A stretch of 64,000 bases of DNA, from assembly GCA_050290225.1 (NCBI GenBank), contig JBNKHG010000094.1:62001-126000 (forward strand). Reading direction: 5' to 3'. The notes under the pieces are model-generated. The model had not been told where the DNA came from, searched no databases, and worked only from the letters and a program-made list of their open reading frames with translations. Positions 51,508-60,590 of the stretch are shown here, one piece after another. The stretch's first letter is position 1, and each line of letters starts with the position of its first letter. Position numbers and translations under genes: made by a program. Origin of the DNA: JBNKHG01 sp050290225. GTDB taxonomy: Bacteria; Pseudomonadota; Gammaproteobacteria; Pseudomonadales; Cellvibrionaceae.

Positions 51508-54500
51508 ATGAAGCGTCTGATCCAATGGTTTGTGGAAAACCCCATCGCCGCCAATCTGTTGATGGTGGTAATCCTCGTGGGTGGCGTTTTTAATCTCGCT
51601 TCACTCAACAAGGAAGCGTTTCCCAGTGTGGGCACCAACAAGATCCAGATTAACGTACCCTACCCGGGCGCGGGTCCTCAGGAAGTGGAGGAGCTTGTGG
51701 TAAAGCGCATTGAGGAGGCCATTGCCGACCTCGATGGCATAGAGGAGATTCAGTCCACCGCAGCCATGAACCGGGCTTCGGTGATGGTGGAAGCGATCAA
51801 CGGCTATGACTCACAACGCTTGCTGAACGATATCAAGGGCCGGGTGGACGCCATCCCGACTCTTTCGGCCGATGCGGAGCGGCCCCAGTATGAGGAAGTA
51901 CTCCGCAGTAGCGACGTGATGAGCGTGGGCTTATACGGTAATGTCGATGAGGCCACGCTGAAACGCACCGGTGAAAGGGTGAGGGATGAGCTGGCACTGC
52001 TGCCGGAGATATCTATCGTCGAGTTGCAGGGCACTCGCTCCGATGAACTGGCCATTGAGATTTCCGAACAGACCCTGCGCCATTACAACCTGAGTTTTGA
52101 ACAGGTGGCGGATGCGGTGCGGCAGTCGTCCCTGAACCTTCCGGCTGGCACAATCAAATCGGTACGCGGGGATATTCAGCTGCAGACCCGGGGGCAAGCC
52201 TATCGGGCCGAGGATTTCGAGCGCATTGTGGTACGGAGCAAAGCCGACGGCGCCCAGCTCACCCTGGGAGATATCGCCACCGTGGTCGATGGCTTTAGCG
52301 AGCAGGATGTGATCGCCCATCTCAATGGCAAGCCGGCGGTGTTTCTGGAGCTGTCCATCACCGACGACCCGGATATCCTGAATGCGGCGTCGGCGGTCAA
52401 ACGCTATGTGGCGAAGGCTCGTTCGCAGCTGCCCGTCGGAATGGAAATCACAGTCTGGCGGGACTGGTCGGTTCTGTTCGAAGGCCGCATGAACCTGTTG
52501 TTGAAAAATTCCCTCAGTGGTTTGTTGCTGGTATTCACGGTACTGATGCTGTTCCTGCGCCCGGCCCTGGCGCTGTGGGTGTGTGTCGGCATCGTTGTGG
52601 CGTTCATGGGCACCCTATGGATGCTGCCCCTATTTGGTGTCAGCCTGAATATGCTCTCGCTATTTGCATTTTTGCTGGTACTGGGGATTGTGGTGGACGA
52701 TGCCATTATCGTTGGCGAGAGCATCCACTCGAGCCAGCATCAGGGATTAAGTGGCAATAGTGCCGTGGCTAATGGTGCAAAGACGGTGAGCAAACCCGTG
52801 TTGTTTGCGGTGATCAGCACCATGATCTTTTTCGCGCCCATGCTGAATATTCCGGGTGCGATGGGAGATATCACCTACGCCATTCCGGTTGTGGTGATAT
52901 TGTCACTGTTTTTTTCGTTGGTGGAATCCCTGCTGATCCTGCCCTCCCATTTGGCCCACCTAAAGCCCGAATCGGAAGCCACTGTGAAGAATTACTGGGG
53001 CTTGCAGCGGCTGGAGCTGTGGCGGGAAAAACTGGCCGATGGCATGCTGCACTTTTCCGACCGGATCTATAAACCCTTCCTGGAAAAAACCCTGCGTCAC
53101 AACGGCAGTACCATTGCAGCGTTTACCGTGGCCTTTGCACTATCGGTGGCGATATTCAGCGGTGGCTGGATGGAGCGCGGCTTTATGCCAAAGGTGGCTT
53201 CGGATTTCGTGCGTCTCACGGCTACTTTGCCTGAGGGTTCTCCCTTCAGTGAGGTAGCTGCGGTACTGAAGAAAGCCGAAGGCGCACTGCAGCAATTGCA
53301 GCGGGATGAACAATTACTGAAATCCAACCACGCACAACCCTTTGTCGCCAACATGCAGTCCTGGGCTTACGACAACAAGGTTCATGTCAACCTGGCGCTG
53401 GTGGATGCGGAAAAACGCGATATCGGTGCCCTGGAAGTCAGTCGACGCTGGAGAGAGTTACTCGGTGAACTCCCCGAGGTGGACGAGTTTGATATCAATT
53501 CCACAATCAATACACGCAGCAAGGATATCAGCCTGCGCCTGAGCGTAAGCGACGGCGACCCGGCTGGCCTCGAAAAGGCGGTTAAACAGGTCAGGGATCA
53601 ACTGGCACTCTATCCCGGGGTATACGATATCAAGGACTCTCTCAATGCGGCGCGCACTGAAATTGTCCTCGACCTTAAACCACACGCCGAAACCCTGGGT
53701 CTGAGCTTGCGCGATATCGCCCGGCAGGTGCGCCAGGGTTTTTACGGCGAGGACGTGCAGCGCATTCCCCGTGGTAACGAAGATGTGAAAGTTATGGTGC
53801 GTTACCCGCGCGCCGAGCGTCAGTCGCCGGAGCAGTTGCACGATATGCGCATCCGTGCCGGGGCGGACAATGTGGAGGTTCCCCTGGAAGAAGTAGCGGC
53901 TCTCGAATTTGTGCCAGGCTACACCACTATCGAACGAGTAGATCGCAAGCGCGCTATTACCATTACCGCCGAAGTGCGCCCCGGCACATCGGCCCCCGCC
54001 CAGGTGGTACAGGATCTATTGAACCGCCATGCCCAAGACTGGCAGCGGCAATTTCCGGGTTTTCGTCTGGCAGTGACCGGCGACATGGAGGAAGAGTCCG
54101 ACTTTATGGCTACTGTGTCACGGAATTTTGTGCTGGCACTGTTAGTGATCTACGGTTTGATGGCGGTCGCCTTCCGTTCTTATTGGCAACCCCTGCTGAT
54201 CCTCACTGCAATTCCCTTCGGCTTTATGGGCGCGGTAATCGGCCACCTGGTTACCGGCCTTAGTATCAGCATGATGTCGATGTTGGGTTTCTTTGCCTGC
54301 GCCGGCGTGGTGGTCAATGACAACCTGGTGCTGCTCGATCGTATCAACCAGCTTCGCAGGCAGGGTATAGGGATGAGGGATGCAGTGATGCAGGCGGGTC
54401 GCGATCGTTTTCGCCCCATTATTCTCACCTCCCTGACGACCTTTATCGGTTTGATGCCGATCATGGCCGAGACCAGTACCCAGGCGAAGTTCCTCATCCC

Positions 54501-54651
54501 GATGGTGGTGTCCCTGTCATTCGGCGTGCTCTTTGCCACCACCGTAACCCTGATTCTGGTGCCTGGCCTCTACCTTCTTGGTGAAAGGGCGAAAGCCAGG
54601 CTGGTTCGTGAGCCCGAAACCGCCTTGGCGACGGACCCGGGGACATTATAA
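51508..54651 (+). CDS. RND efflux transporter permease (AcrB/HAE family)
   Basis: Inner-membrane proton-driven exporter of 1047 residues, the normal AcrB size. It shows TM1 (ENPIAANLLMVVILVGGVFN), the porter loops, TM4 with the proton-relay Asp pair (LGIVVDDAIIVGES, about 392-405), a central loop near 495-530 and the second repeat half with FACAGVVVNDNLVLLDRIN and a TM10-like NDN at about 938. The start is one base after the adaptor stop, so they are coupled. Related to MdtB/AcrB and the efflux RND subgroup common in marine Gammaproteobacteria with a single adaptor and permease; substrate cannot be predicted. Confidence 0.93.
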   Translation: MKRLIQWFVENPIAANLLMVVILVGGVFNLASLNKEAFPSVGTNKIQINVPYPGAGPQEVEELVVKRIEEAIADLDGIEEIQSTAAMNRASVMVEAINGYDSQRLLNDIKGRVDAIPTLSADAERPQYEEVLRSSDVMSVGLYGNVDEATLKRTGERVRDELALLPEISIVELQGTRSDELAIEISEQTLRHYNLSFEQVADAVRQSSLNLPAGTIKSVRGDIQLQTRGQAYRAEDFERIVVRSKADGAQLTLGDIATVVDGFSEQDVIAHLNGKPAVFLELSITDDPDILNAASAVKRYVAKARSQLPVGMEITVWRDWSVLFEGRMNLLLKNSLSGLLLVFTVLMLFLRPALALWVCVGIVVAFMGTLWMLPLFGVSLNMLSLFAFLLVLGIVVDDAIIVGESIHSSQHQGLSGNSAVANGAKTVSKPVLFAVISTMIFFAPMLNIPGAMGDITYAIPVVVILSLFFSLVESLLILPSHLAHLKPESEATVKNYWGLQRLELWREKLADGMLHFSDRIYKPFLEKTLRHNGSTIAAFTVAFALSVAIFSGGWMERGFMPKVASDFVRLTATLPEGSPFSEVAAVLKKAEGALQQLQRDEQLLKSNHAQPFVANMQSWAYDNKVHVNLALVDAEKRDIGALEVSRRWRELLGELPEVDEFDINSTINTRSKDISLRLSVSDGDPAGLEKAVKQVRDQLALYPGVYDIKDSLNAARTEIVLDLKPHAETLGLSLRDIARQVRQGFYGEDVQRIPRGNEDVKVMVRYPRAERQSPEQLHDMRIRAGADNVEVPLEEVAALEFVPGYTTIERVDRKRAITITAEVRPGTSAPAQVVQDLLNRHAQDWQRQFPGFRLAVTGDMEEESDFMATVSRNFVLALLVIYGLMAVAFRSYWQPLLILTAIPFGFMGAVIGHLVTGLSISMMSMLGFFACAGVVVNDNLVLLDRINQLRRQGIGMRDAVMQAGRDRFRPIILTSLTTFIGLMPIMAETSTQAKFLIPMVVSLSFGVLFATTVTLILVPGLYLLGERAKARLVREPETALATDPGTL

Positions 54652-55042
54652 AAAATGCTTTTTGGTCGATGATAAACGTGAACGAGCGTTGTTATCCAGA
54701 TAGCATGGCAGAGTCCTAAAATCAGATGTCATAGCAGGGCCGGGTTCACGTTGCTGTCCCTGACCAATGTTCATTCGGGCGCTCGTGCGAGGGACTAGTA
54801 CTCTTTCAAGGTGATATTGGCGTATGTAGGATAGGTAGGCTTCGATCCGGCCTGAGTGGCTGACATCGCAGTGGATTCGCGGAGTAAATGCGTCATTATC
54901 ACCTTGAAGGAGTACTAGTGCCGAAGTGTAGTGAAAAGTTGATTGTGCTAAGGTTTGCCGACACTGAAGTGCACCCAACCCAGGTGCACTCAATAAAGCT
55001 GCGTGCAACGATAGTCGATCATTCGCCGGGAGCTCGAACCCT
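54652..55042. other. 391-bp repeat-rich region after the RND operon
   Basis: No gene. It contains AACGTGAAC (54675-54683) and its complement GTTCACGTT about 63 bp later, the 126-bp inverted-repeat element (54794-54919), and a perfect 8-bp hairpin AGTGCACC / GGTGCACT (54968-54990) before the next gene. Small frames here come from the repeats. Confidence 0.5.
54794..54919. repeat. MITE-like 126-bp element with terminal inverted repeats
   Basis: Bounded by ACTAGTACTC (54794-54803) and GAGTACTAGT (54910-54919). The arms extend to about 30 bp with 26 matches, containing TTCAAGGTGATA and its complement. The inside shares CGGATCGAAGCCTAC with copy A at 50232. No reading frame for a transposase and no clear target duplication is seen. 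Confidence 0.7.
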
Positions 55043-55735
55043 ATGGCAGTTAATTTATCTTTTTTGTACAGCGGTCGGACCGGCGTAATGGCCGCGGCTC
55101 CGTTGTTTACTGTGTTGGTGTTGTTAGCAGTGCAGGTCGCGGCGGCAGATCAAACTGTCATTAGCGATGACGGTCGTGAAATCCGCCTGAATGCTGACGG
55201 CACCTGGGAATTTCTGTCCCAGGATCGCTTTGCCAATACCCGGGAAGGTCAACGGATCCGCTTAAAGGCCGATAATACCTGGGAATATGTGGGTAATGCT
55301 CCCTTGCGAACAGAGGCACAGTTCCGCTCGGTGGCCACGGACATTCAACTGCAGCAGGTGGTGATTGAAAGTACCCGGGAAAAGAGCCACAAGAACACCC
55401 GCAAGAAAACCCATACCGTCTTTTATCTGGAGGTCGGTATAGCCCCGGCCGCCAAAGCCGCGCTCAAGCTGCCGCCGGAGCCGCTGTCACGATTGCGTGT
55501 TGTCGACAGCAAAGGTAAAGATTACCCGGTGGTTTCGATAAGCCCCGCCGCCGCTGAAGTGGCTCCCGGTGACCGCCAGCGATTTGAGATTCGAGCCGAC
55601 GGCTCGCCCCAGTGGTGGGGAATTAAAAATGTAACCCTGACCCTGGCGCCGGAGCTGTTTGGCAACCGGGATGGGGTCGTCCTGCGTCGGGCGATGAGCG
55701 ATATCGATAAGCGAGATGTGGATGCCTTGCCTTGA
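55043..55735 (+). CDS. Exported protein with tandem DG-TWE motifs (DUF3157-like)
   Basis: A 230-residue secreted protein of unknown function. After a signal peptide (LFTVLVLLAVQVAAA, cut about 36) come two copies of a short beta motif: ISDDGREIRLNADGTWEF (about 40-57) and GQRIRLKADNTWEYV (about 69-83), the sort of repeat seen in DUF3157 proteins. A C-terminal domain of about 120 residues has beta character and no obvious active site. ATG 55043 has GGGAG 10 nt upstream; ATG 55088 would also keep most of the signal. It is downstream of the repeat element and convergent with the GFA genes. Confidence 0.65.
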   Translation: MAVNLSFLYSGRTGVMAAAPLFTVLVLLAVQVAAADQTVISDDGREIRLNADGTWEFLSQDRFANTREGQRIRLKADNTWEYVGNAPLRTEAQFRSVATDIQLQQVVIESTREKSHKNTRKKTHTVFYLEVGIAPAAKAALKLPPEPLSRLRVVDSKGKDYPVVSISPAAAEVAPGDRQRFEIRADGSPQWWGIKNVTLTLAPELFGNRDGVVLRRAMSDIDKRDVDALP

Positions 55736-55767
55736 CCCAGCGCCGGCGGCACTCTACGGCGCTTTTA

Positions 55768-56178
55768 TCACGAATCCTTCGAGGTGTGTTGAAAGCGGGG
55801 AATGTCATCGTTAATTTTGAACCAGGGAACTCGCTCTGCATAAAAGACATGAAACTCGGCTACAAAACGCTCGGGATTATCCAGTGTGCAGAGATAGATA
55901 TGAGTCTCCCCCGGAAACTTTTTAGCTTCATAACTCAGTGGTGTGCCGCAGCTTCCGCAAAAACCCCGGCGAACGCCGGGGGATGATTGGTAAAATTGGC
56001 GTTCTCCCGCGGTAAATTCGACCTGGTCTTGACGAAAGCCGACAAATGTTGCGACTGCGGAGCCGGTATTGCGACGGCAACTTTCGCAATGGCAATGGCC
56101 CACCCAGATGGGTTTGCTTTTTGCCTGGAAGCGAGCTTCCCCGCACAAGCAGCGACCTTCTATCGGCTTGTCAGTCAT
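55768..56178 (-). CDS. GFA family zinc-binding protein (1)
   Basis: A 136-residue protein of the glutathione-dependent formaldehyde-activating/CENP-V family: zinc-binding cysteines in CLCGEARF, HCHCESCRRNTGS and GFCGSCGTPLSY, which should form two zinc sites. The family includes the Paracoccus Gfa protein, but most members have no proved formaldehyde role. It is 29 bp after a second GFA gene on the same strand, so the pair looks like a diverged duplication in one operon. Confidence 0.9.
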   Translation of the reverse strand: MTDKPIEGRCLCGEARFQAKSKPIWVGHCHCESCRRNTGSAVATFVGFRQDQVEFTAGERQFYQSSPGVRRGFCGSCGTPLSYEAKKFPGETHIYLCTLDNPERFVAEFHVFYAERVPWFKINDDIPRFQHTSKDS

Positions 56179-56207
56179 TGCGGAAACCTCCGTTATGATT
56201 AAGTCCC

Positions 56208-56636
56208 CTATTCCGCAGTCCCTGAAAACTGTGCAAAAACTTCCTCGCCAGTCAAATTCCTTGTTTCGTTGGCAAAGCAGTAGTATGACGGCTTTTCGTC
56301 AATAAATATCTGATGGTCAAAGTTTAAATCTTCACGCTGATCGAAAATGCCAACCGGCATAATGTATTGCTTGTTTTGCTTAAGCCTGTAGTACAAATGA
56401 GAGCCGCACTTGGCGCAAAAACCGCGTTCGGCCCATTCTGAAGAATCAAAAACAGCAATGTTGTTTTCGCCTTCAAAGTTGACGTCGTTGCCGCAGTCAA
56501 CGGCCAGCAGAGGGCCGCCCGTCCATTTTCGACACATATTACAGTGACAGGCACCGACACTTTTACTCACGGTCTTCGCTTCGATTTTCACCGCCCCACA
56601 AAGGCAGCTGCCTTTGGCTTCGACTGTTGTCGTCAT
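56208..56636 (-). CDS. GFA family zinc-binding protein (2)
   Basis: A 142-residue GFA/CENP-V family protein with cysteines in CLCGAVKI, ACHCNMCRKWTGG and GFCAKCGSHLYY. It differs from its neighbour in most positions beyond the zinc motifs, so the duplication is old or the two came separately. AGGA lies near its ATG (complement of TCCTCCATG region just upstream). Probably the first gene of the two-gene unit. Confidence 0.9.
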   Translation of the reverse strand: MTTTVEAKGSCLCGAVKIEAKTVSKSVGACHCNMCRKWTGGPLLAVDCGNDVNFEGENNIAVFDSSEWAERGFCAKCGSHLYYRLKQNKQYIMPVGIFDQREDLNFDHQIFIDEKPSYYCFANETRNLTGEEVFAQFSGTAE

Positions 56637-56773
56637 TGATCAGTCCTCCATGTCGATTTGTGTGTTAGGTTTAATACTAATAGCACAGGAATCGGTTAGG
56701 GGTGTTGTTTCTGATGCCGGATTTATCCTTGCAAAAACCTCCCTCCCCTGAGAGGTAGCTCCTCGAAATTAGC

Positions 56774-57583
56774 CTAAACTTGATCAGTCTGTTCGATAGG
56801 ACGTAACGCTGAATAAGGTGCGTCGATCCTGATTCCGAATCGGGTATAGAGTTCATCCATATACTGCTGCGAATTGGGAAGCGTTACCACATCTGTATTG
56901 CCGCCTCGAATGGTGGAGCACGTGTAATCCAGTAGACGAGTCTCCCCTTCAGGGTGACATAACACGGCCATGCGATAGTGGGTAAAAAGCGATTGCGGGT
57001 GCGTGGCGGTGAAGTAATTGGCGAGAATAATGTCATTTTGTCGAACCGGGCATAAATCAAAACTGTAGAGATTTATCCATTGATTTTCGTCTTGCCGTTG
57101 TAGCATAAAACCCAGTGGGTCCTCCACTAGCCGATAGTGAATCCCATCCTGTTCACTTGGGCTATTGAGTGCCAGGGGTATCGGCGCTCGCAGCGTGCCT
57201 CCACCAAAACCAACATCAACGATCCAGTCGCGACCATGAAGATCAACCAGCCCCAATTGATGGGTGCGCCCGGTTGGCTCACCTCGCAGGTGAACGCGAG
57301 CCAACAGTGCGCGTGCTTTAAAACCGGATGCTGCAAGTGCTCGCAAAAATAACCCGTTGAGTTCGAAGCAGTAACCACCGCGTTGCTGTCGCAGTAATTT
57401 GGCGTCAACAGCCGAACAGCTCAGATCGATGCCGCGACCAAGTTGGATATCAAAATTCTCAAAAGGGATACAGTAAACATTTGCCCTGTGTAATTGTTCA
57501 AGCCAATCAATACTGACTGATCCAGAGTCGCTTACTCCAACTCGGGCGTAAAATTCATCCAAAGGAAATTGATAATGAGACAT
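56774..57583 (-). CDS. Arylamine N-acetyltransferase
   Basis: Transfers acetyl from acetyl-CoA to arylamines, hydrazines or aryl hydroxylamines. From ATG 57583 it has 269 residues with the complete Cys-His-Asp triad: Cys72 in RQQRGGYCFELN, His108 in GRTHQLGLV, Asp123 in VDVGFGG. FENFDIQLGR is the usual N-terminal mark. A start at 57625 adds 14 residues; the ribosome site is weak either way. It is between the GFA pair and pckA on the same strand but separated from pckA by a terminator. Confidence 0.92.
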   Translation of the reverse strand: MSHYQFPLDEFYARVGVSDSGSVSIDWLEQLHRANVYCIPFENFDIQLGRGIDLSCSAVDAKLLRQQRGGYCFELNGLFLRALAASGFKARALLARVHLRGEPTGRTHQLGLVDLHGRDWIVDVGFGGGTLRAPIPLALNSPSEQDGIHYRLVEDPLGFMLQRQDENQWINLYSFDLCPVRQNDIILANYFTATHPQSLFTHYRMAVLCHPEGETRLLDYTCSTIRGGNTDVVTLPNSQQYMDELYTRFGIRIDAPYSALRPIEQTDQV

Positions 57584-57654
57584 CGTCGGGTTCTTCTGGG
57601 ATTGGGTAAGTAAGCATAGTGGCAAATCCGGGGGAGAGCATTATTACCGTCATC

Positions 57655-57684
57655 AAAAAAGGCCGCAAAAGCGGCCTTTTATTT
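57655..57684. terminator. Terminator downstream of pckA
   Basis: AAAAAAGGCCGC, AAAA loop, GCGGCC then TTTTATTTT. It lies 20 bp after the pckA stop (minus strand), where the A-run reads as a T-tract. Confidence 0.9.
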
Positions 57685-57703
57685 TGCGACGAGCGAGAAG
57701 TGC

Positions 57704-59263
57704 TTAACCCTGCGGTCCCGCCTTTTCGATCTCTTCACTGACTTCAAACTTCTTGATGTTCTCGGCAAACAACTTGCCCAGCTTGCTGGCTGCTTCATCG
57801 TAGCCAGCGTCGTCGCTCCAGGCTTTGCGCGGGTTCAGGTACTTGGTGTCTACGCCCGGTATTTCCAGCGGGACGTCCAGGTTCATGGCGTCAAGGTGCT
57901 CGGTTTCAACACTTTCCAGGGCGCCGCTCTGGATAGCGGAAACCACGGCGCGGGTAACCGGAATCGGGAAGCGGGATCCCTTGCCATTGGCACCGCCGGC
58001 ACCGCCGGTCCAGCCTGTATTGACCAGGTAAACCTTGGCGCCGAACTCTTCGATACGCTTCATCAGCAGCTCGCCGTACTCACGGGCCGGACGGGGCATA
58101 AAGGGAGCGCCGAAGCAGGTGGAGAAGGTCGGGTGAATGCCGGCCTCCGCACCCAGTTCGGTGGAACCAACGCGGGCGGTATAACCGGACAGGAAGTGGT
58201 AGGCCGCCGCTTCCTTGGAGAGGATAGCCACCGGAGGCAACACGCCGGAGACGTCACAAGTCAGGAAAATAACATTCTTGGGCTCACCGGCACGATTTTC
58301 TTCAACACGCATTTCCACGTGCTCCAGCGGGTAGGAGCAGCGACCGTTTTCGGTCAGGCTGGTGTCGCTGTAGTCGGGTTCGCGGACGTCGTTGTGAACC
58401 ACGTTTTCAACAATGGCACCAAACTTGATGGCGTCCCAAATTACCGGCTCGTTTTTCTGGCTCAGGTCGATGGTCTTGGCGTAGCAGCCACCTTCAATGT
58501 TAAACACGGCACCTTTGGCCCAGCCGTGCTCGTCGTCGCCGATCAGGTAGCGCTCGGGGTCGGCGGACAGGGTGGTTTTACCGGTGCCGGACAGGCCGAA
58601 GAACAGGCAGGTGTCACCCTCTTTGCCGACGTTGGCGGAACAGTGCATGGGCATCACATCTTTCTCCGGCAGCAGGAAATTCTGCACAGAGAACATGGAC
58701 TTCTTCATTTCACCGGCGTATTTCATTCCGGCCAGCAGGATTTTGCGCTGGGCGAAATTGATGATCACAGCACCTTCGGAGTTGGTGCCATCGCGCTCGG
58801 GATCGCAAACGAAGTTGGCGGCGTGCTGGATACGCCACTCTTCCTTGCCCTTGGGATTGAACTGGGCAGAGCGGATAAACATGTTGCGGGCGAAGAGGTT
58901 GTGCCAGGCAGTTTCGGTGGTTACCTGGACGGGGATGTAGTGGTCGCTGTCCTGGCCCACGTGCAGGTGGGAAACGAAGGTGTCGACACCCGCGAGGTGC
59001 TCACCAACGCGGTCCCACAGGGCGTCGAATTTGTCAGCGTCGAATGGACGGTTCACGGAGCCCCAATCGATGCCGTCAGCAGTGGAAGGTTCTTGAACGA
59101 TAAAGCGGTCAGCCGGGGAGCGGCCAGTGCGCTTGCCGGTTTCCGCAACCAGGGCGCCGGTGTGGGACAGGTAGCCTTCGTTACGGGCGAGGGCCTGTTC
59201 CACCAGTTGGGCGGAGCTTAAATCGGTGTAAGTAGTTACCGCCGTCTCTTCAATCTGTGTCAT
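57704..59263 (-). CDS. pckA: Phosphoenolpyruvate carboxykinase (ATP)
   Basis: Converts oxaloacetate to PEP with ATP, the entry to gluconeogenesis. The 519 residues contain the P-loop-like kinase motif GLSGTGKTTLSADPERYLIG (about 224-243), the DDEHGW segment, the metal-binding region and LSGYTARVGSTELG (about 350). The presence of gluconeogenesis control here fits a carbon-limited marine lifestyle, but that is inference. It is the last gene of the yrfG-hslR-hslO-pckA order shared with enterics, with 318 bp between hslO and pckA. Confidence 0.96.
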   Translation of the reverse strand: MTQIEETAVTTYTDLSSAQLVEQALARNEGYLSHTGALVAETGKRTGRSPADRFIVQEPSTADGIDWGSVNRPFDADKFDALWDRVGEHLAGVDTFVSHLHVGQDSDHYIPVQVTTETAWHNLFARNMFIRSAQFNPKGKEEWRIQHAANFVCDPERDGTNSEGAVIINFAQRKILLAGMKYAGEMKKSMFSVQNFLLPEKDVMPMHCSANVGKEGDTCLFFGLSGTGKTTLSADPERYLIGDDEHGWAKGAVFNIEGGCYAKTIDLSQKNEPVIWDAIKFGAIVENVVHNDVREPDYSDTSLTENGRCSYPLEHVEMRVEENRAGEPKNVIFLTCDVSGVLPPVAILSKEAAAYHFLSGYTARVGSTELGAEAGIHPTFSTCFGAPFMPRPAREYGELLMKRIEEFGAKVYLVNTGWTGGAGGANGKGSRFPIPVTRAVVSAIQSGALESVETEHLDAMNLDVPLEIPGVDTKYLNPRKAWSDDAGYDEAASKLGKLFAENIKKFEVSEEIEKAGPQG

Positions 59264-59581
59264 TCGTTGTAGTCCTGTCAGCTTGTGGCCAATAGTGTCA
59301 CGGGCTCTCCGCCCGTCACAATGCTTAAATCTCCCGGGTCAGCCATGACTTCCCGGGTATTAGAATTTTGGGTGGCGCATTATGCCAGAATTCCCTGGCT
59401 GAAGCGACTCCGATCTGCCGGTTTTTTGAGCGTCATAAGTTCAAAATTTGTACTGGTCGAACGATTACTCCTCCGCACCCGATTCAGTCCTCCCGGAGGC
59501 GGTGTTGTGCACCGCCATAACGGCGGAAATCGGGTTGCATTGCGGTGGATAGGGGCGTCGAACAGCGGTCGGGTCCGGGTG
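59264..59581. other. 318-bp region upstream of pckA
   Basis: Likely pckA control region on the minus strand. A CATAAT -10-like hexamer is present (complement near 59379-59384) without a good -35. A plus-strand frame across it is not convincing as a gene. Confidence 0.3.
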
Positions 59582-60493
59582 CTAATGCAGGGTGTGTGGC
59601 TGATCGGTAAAAAGCTCGGTCACATCTTTGGCGCCAAAGCGATAGACTTGGTTGCAGAACTGGCAGTCTATGGTGATAACCTCTCGCTCGGCCAGTAGTT
59701 GGTTGACTTCGGTTTCGCCTATGGAGCGCAGGGCATTGGCGCTGCGCTCGCGGGAACAGCTGCAGGCAAAGCGGATATCAACAGCCTCGAACAGGCGCAC
59801 CTGCTCTTCGTGGAAAAGGCGATAGAGGAGGGTCTCGTGGCTAAGGCCGAGCAATTCGCCGGGTTCGACTGTGTCAGCCAGGGTCACGGTAGTCTCCCAG
59901 TGATCGCGGTTCTCCTCGGGGCTGGCGTTTACCTGCCGGGGCAGGGCTTGCAACATAAGTCCTGTGCTGGTGGCGCCGTCGGCGGTAAGCCAGAAACGGG
60001 TTTTAAGCTGCTCGGACTGCTCGAAATAGTGTTCCAGGCAACCGGCCAGTTTGTCGGCGTCCAGGGGGACTATGCCCTGGTAGCGTTCTCCCCTGTCCGG
60101 ATCTATGGTGATGGCCAATACACCTTGGCCCAGCAGTTGACGGATATCCGCCCGACTTTCGGCATCCAGCGCCAGGCGGTCGAAATCCGTCTCCGGGTCC
60201 GGTTTTGCGATGGCGCGCACCCCCTTGTGGTGGCTGCACTCGGCCATTATCAGTGGCAATGGACCGTCACCGCGGGCCTGCAGGGTGAGGATACCGTCGA
60301 ATTTGAGTGTACTCGAGAGCAGGCTGGCGGCAGCGAGAAATTCCCCCAGCAACTGTTGCACCGCAGGGTGGTGGCGGTTGTGGCTGAGCACCTCCTGGTA
60401 GCTGTCGCCAAGACTGACCACCTCACCGCGGATATCGGTGTGGTCAAACATAAAGCGGTGCATGAGGTCGCGGGGGGGGTGGTTGGTGGACAT
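59582..60493 (-). CDS. hslO: Redox-regulated chaperone Hsp33
   Basis: Holdase activated by oxidation. The 303 residues have the N-terminal substrate-binding region starting HRFMFDHTDIRGEVVSL and the C-terminal zinc switch: CSC at about 250 and CQFC at about 283, four cysteines with about 30 residues between the pairs, as in E. coli. The linker region is intact, so redox control should work. The gene is on the same strand as the protease and hslR genes but separated by a DUF4124 gene, unlike E. coli where hslR and hslO adjoin. Confidence 0.95.
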   Translation of the reverse strand: MSTNHPPRDLMHRFMFDHTDIRGEVVSLGDSYQEVLSHNRHHPAVQQLLGEFLAAASLLSSTLKFDGILTLQARGDGPLPLIMAECSHHKGVRAIAKPDPETDFDRLALDAESRADIRQLLGQGVLAITIDPDRGERYQGIVPLDADKLAGCLEHYFEQSEQLKTRFWLTADGATSTGLMLQALPRQVNASPEENRDHWETTVTLADTVEPGELLGLSHETLLYRLFHEEQVRLFEAVDIRFACSCSRERSANALRSIGETEVNQLLAEREVITIDCQFCNQVYRFGAKDVTELFTDQPHTLH

Positions 60494-60590
60494 CGGGAAT
60501 ACTACTCGGCAGTTCAGGGTGTTACGAGGTGCGTCAGTTTAGCAGCATCCAGCCGATAGTCACCAGTGACCCGCTGCTGGATATTGTCGA

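Noticed and set aside
54794..54919. GAGTACT in the repeat ends as a SlmA binding site
   Set aside because: The recalled SlmA site GTGAGTACTCAC is only half matched; ACTAGTACTC keeps AGTACT but not the outer bases.
54646..55008. Frames sharing YHLE and LQGDNDA peptides around 50.3 and 54.8 kb
   Set aside because: The shared peptides come from translating the inverted repeat arms in different directions, not from related proteins.
57896..59221. A 441-codon open frame opposite pckA
   Set aside because: It is fully antisense to a highly conserved gene, has Gly/Val-rich composition from codon bias, and shows no domain. The same holds for long frames opposite algP (37574-38662) and tex (48465-49364).
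59285..59698. A 137-codon plus-strand frame upstream of pckA
   Set aside because: It runs into hslO on the opposite strand, lacks a ribosome site and has no domain features.
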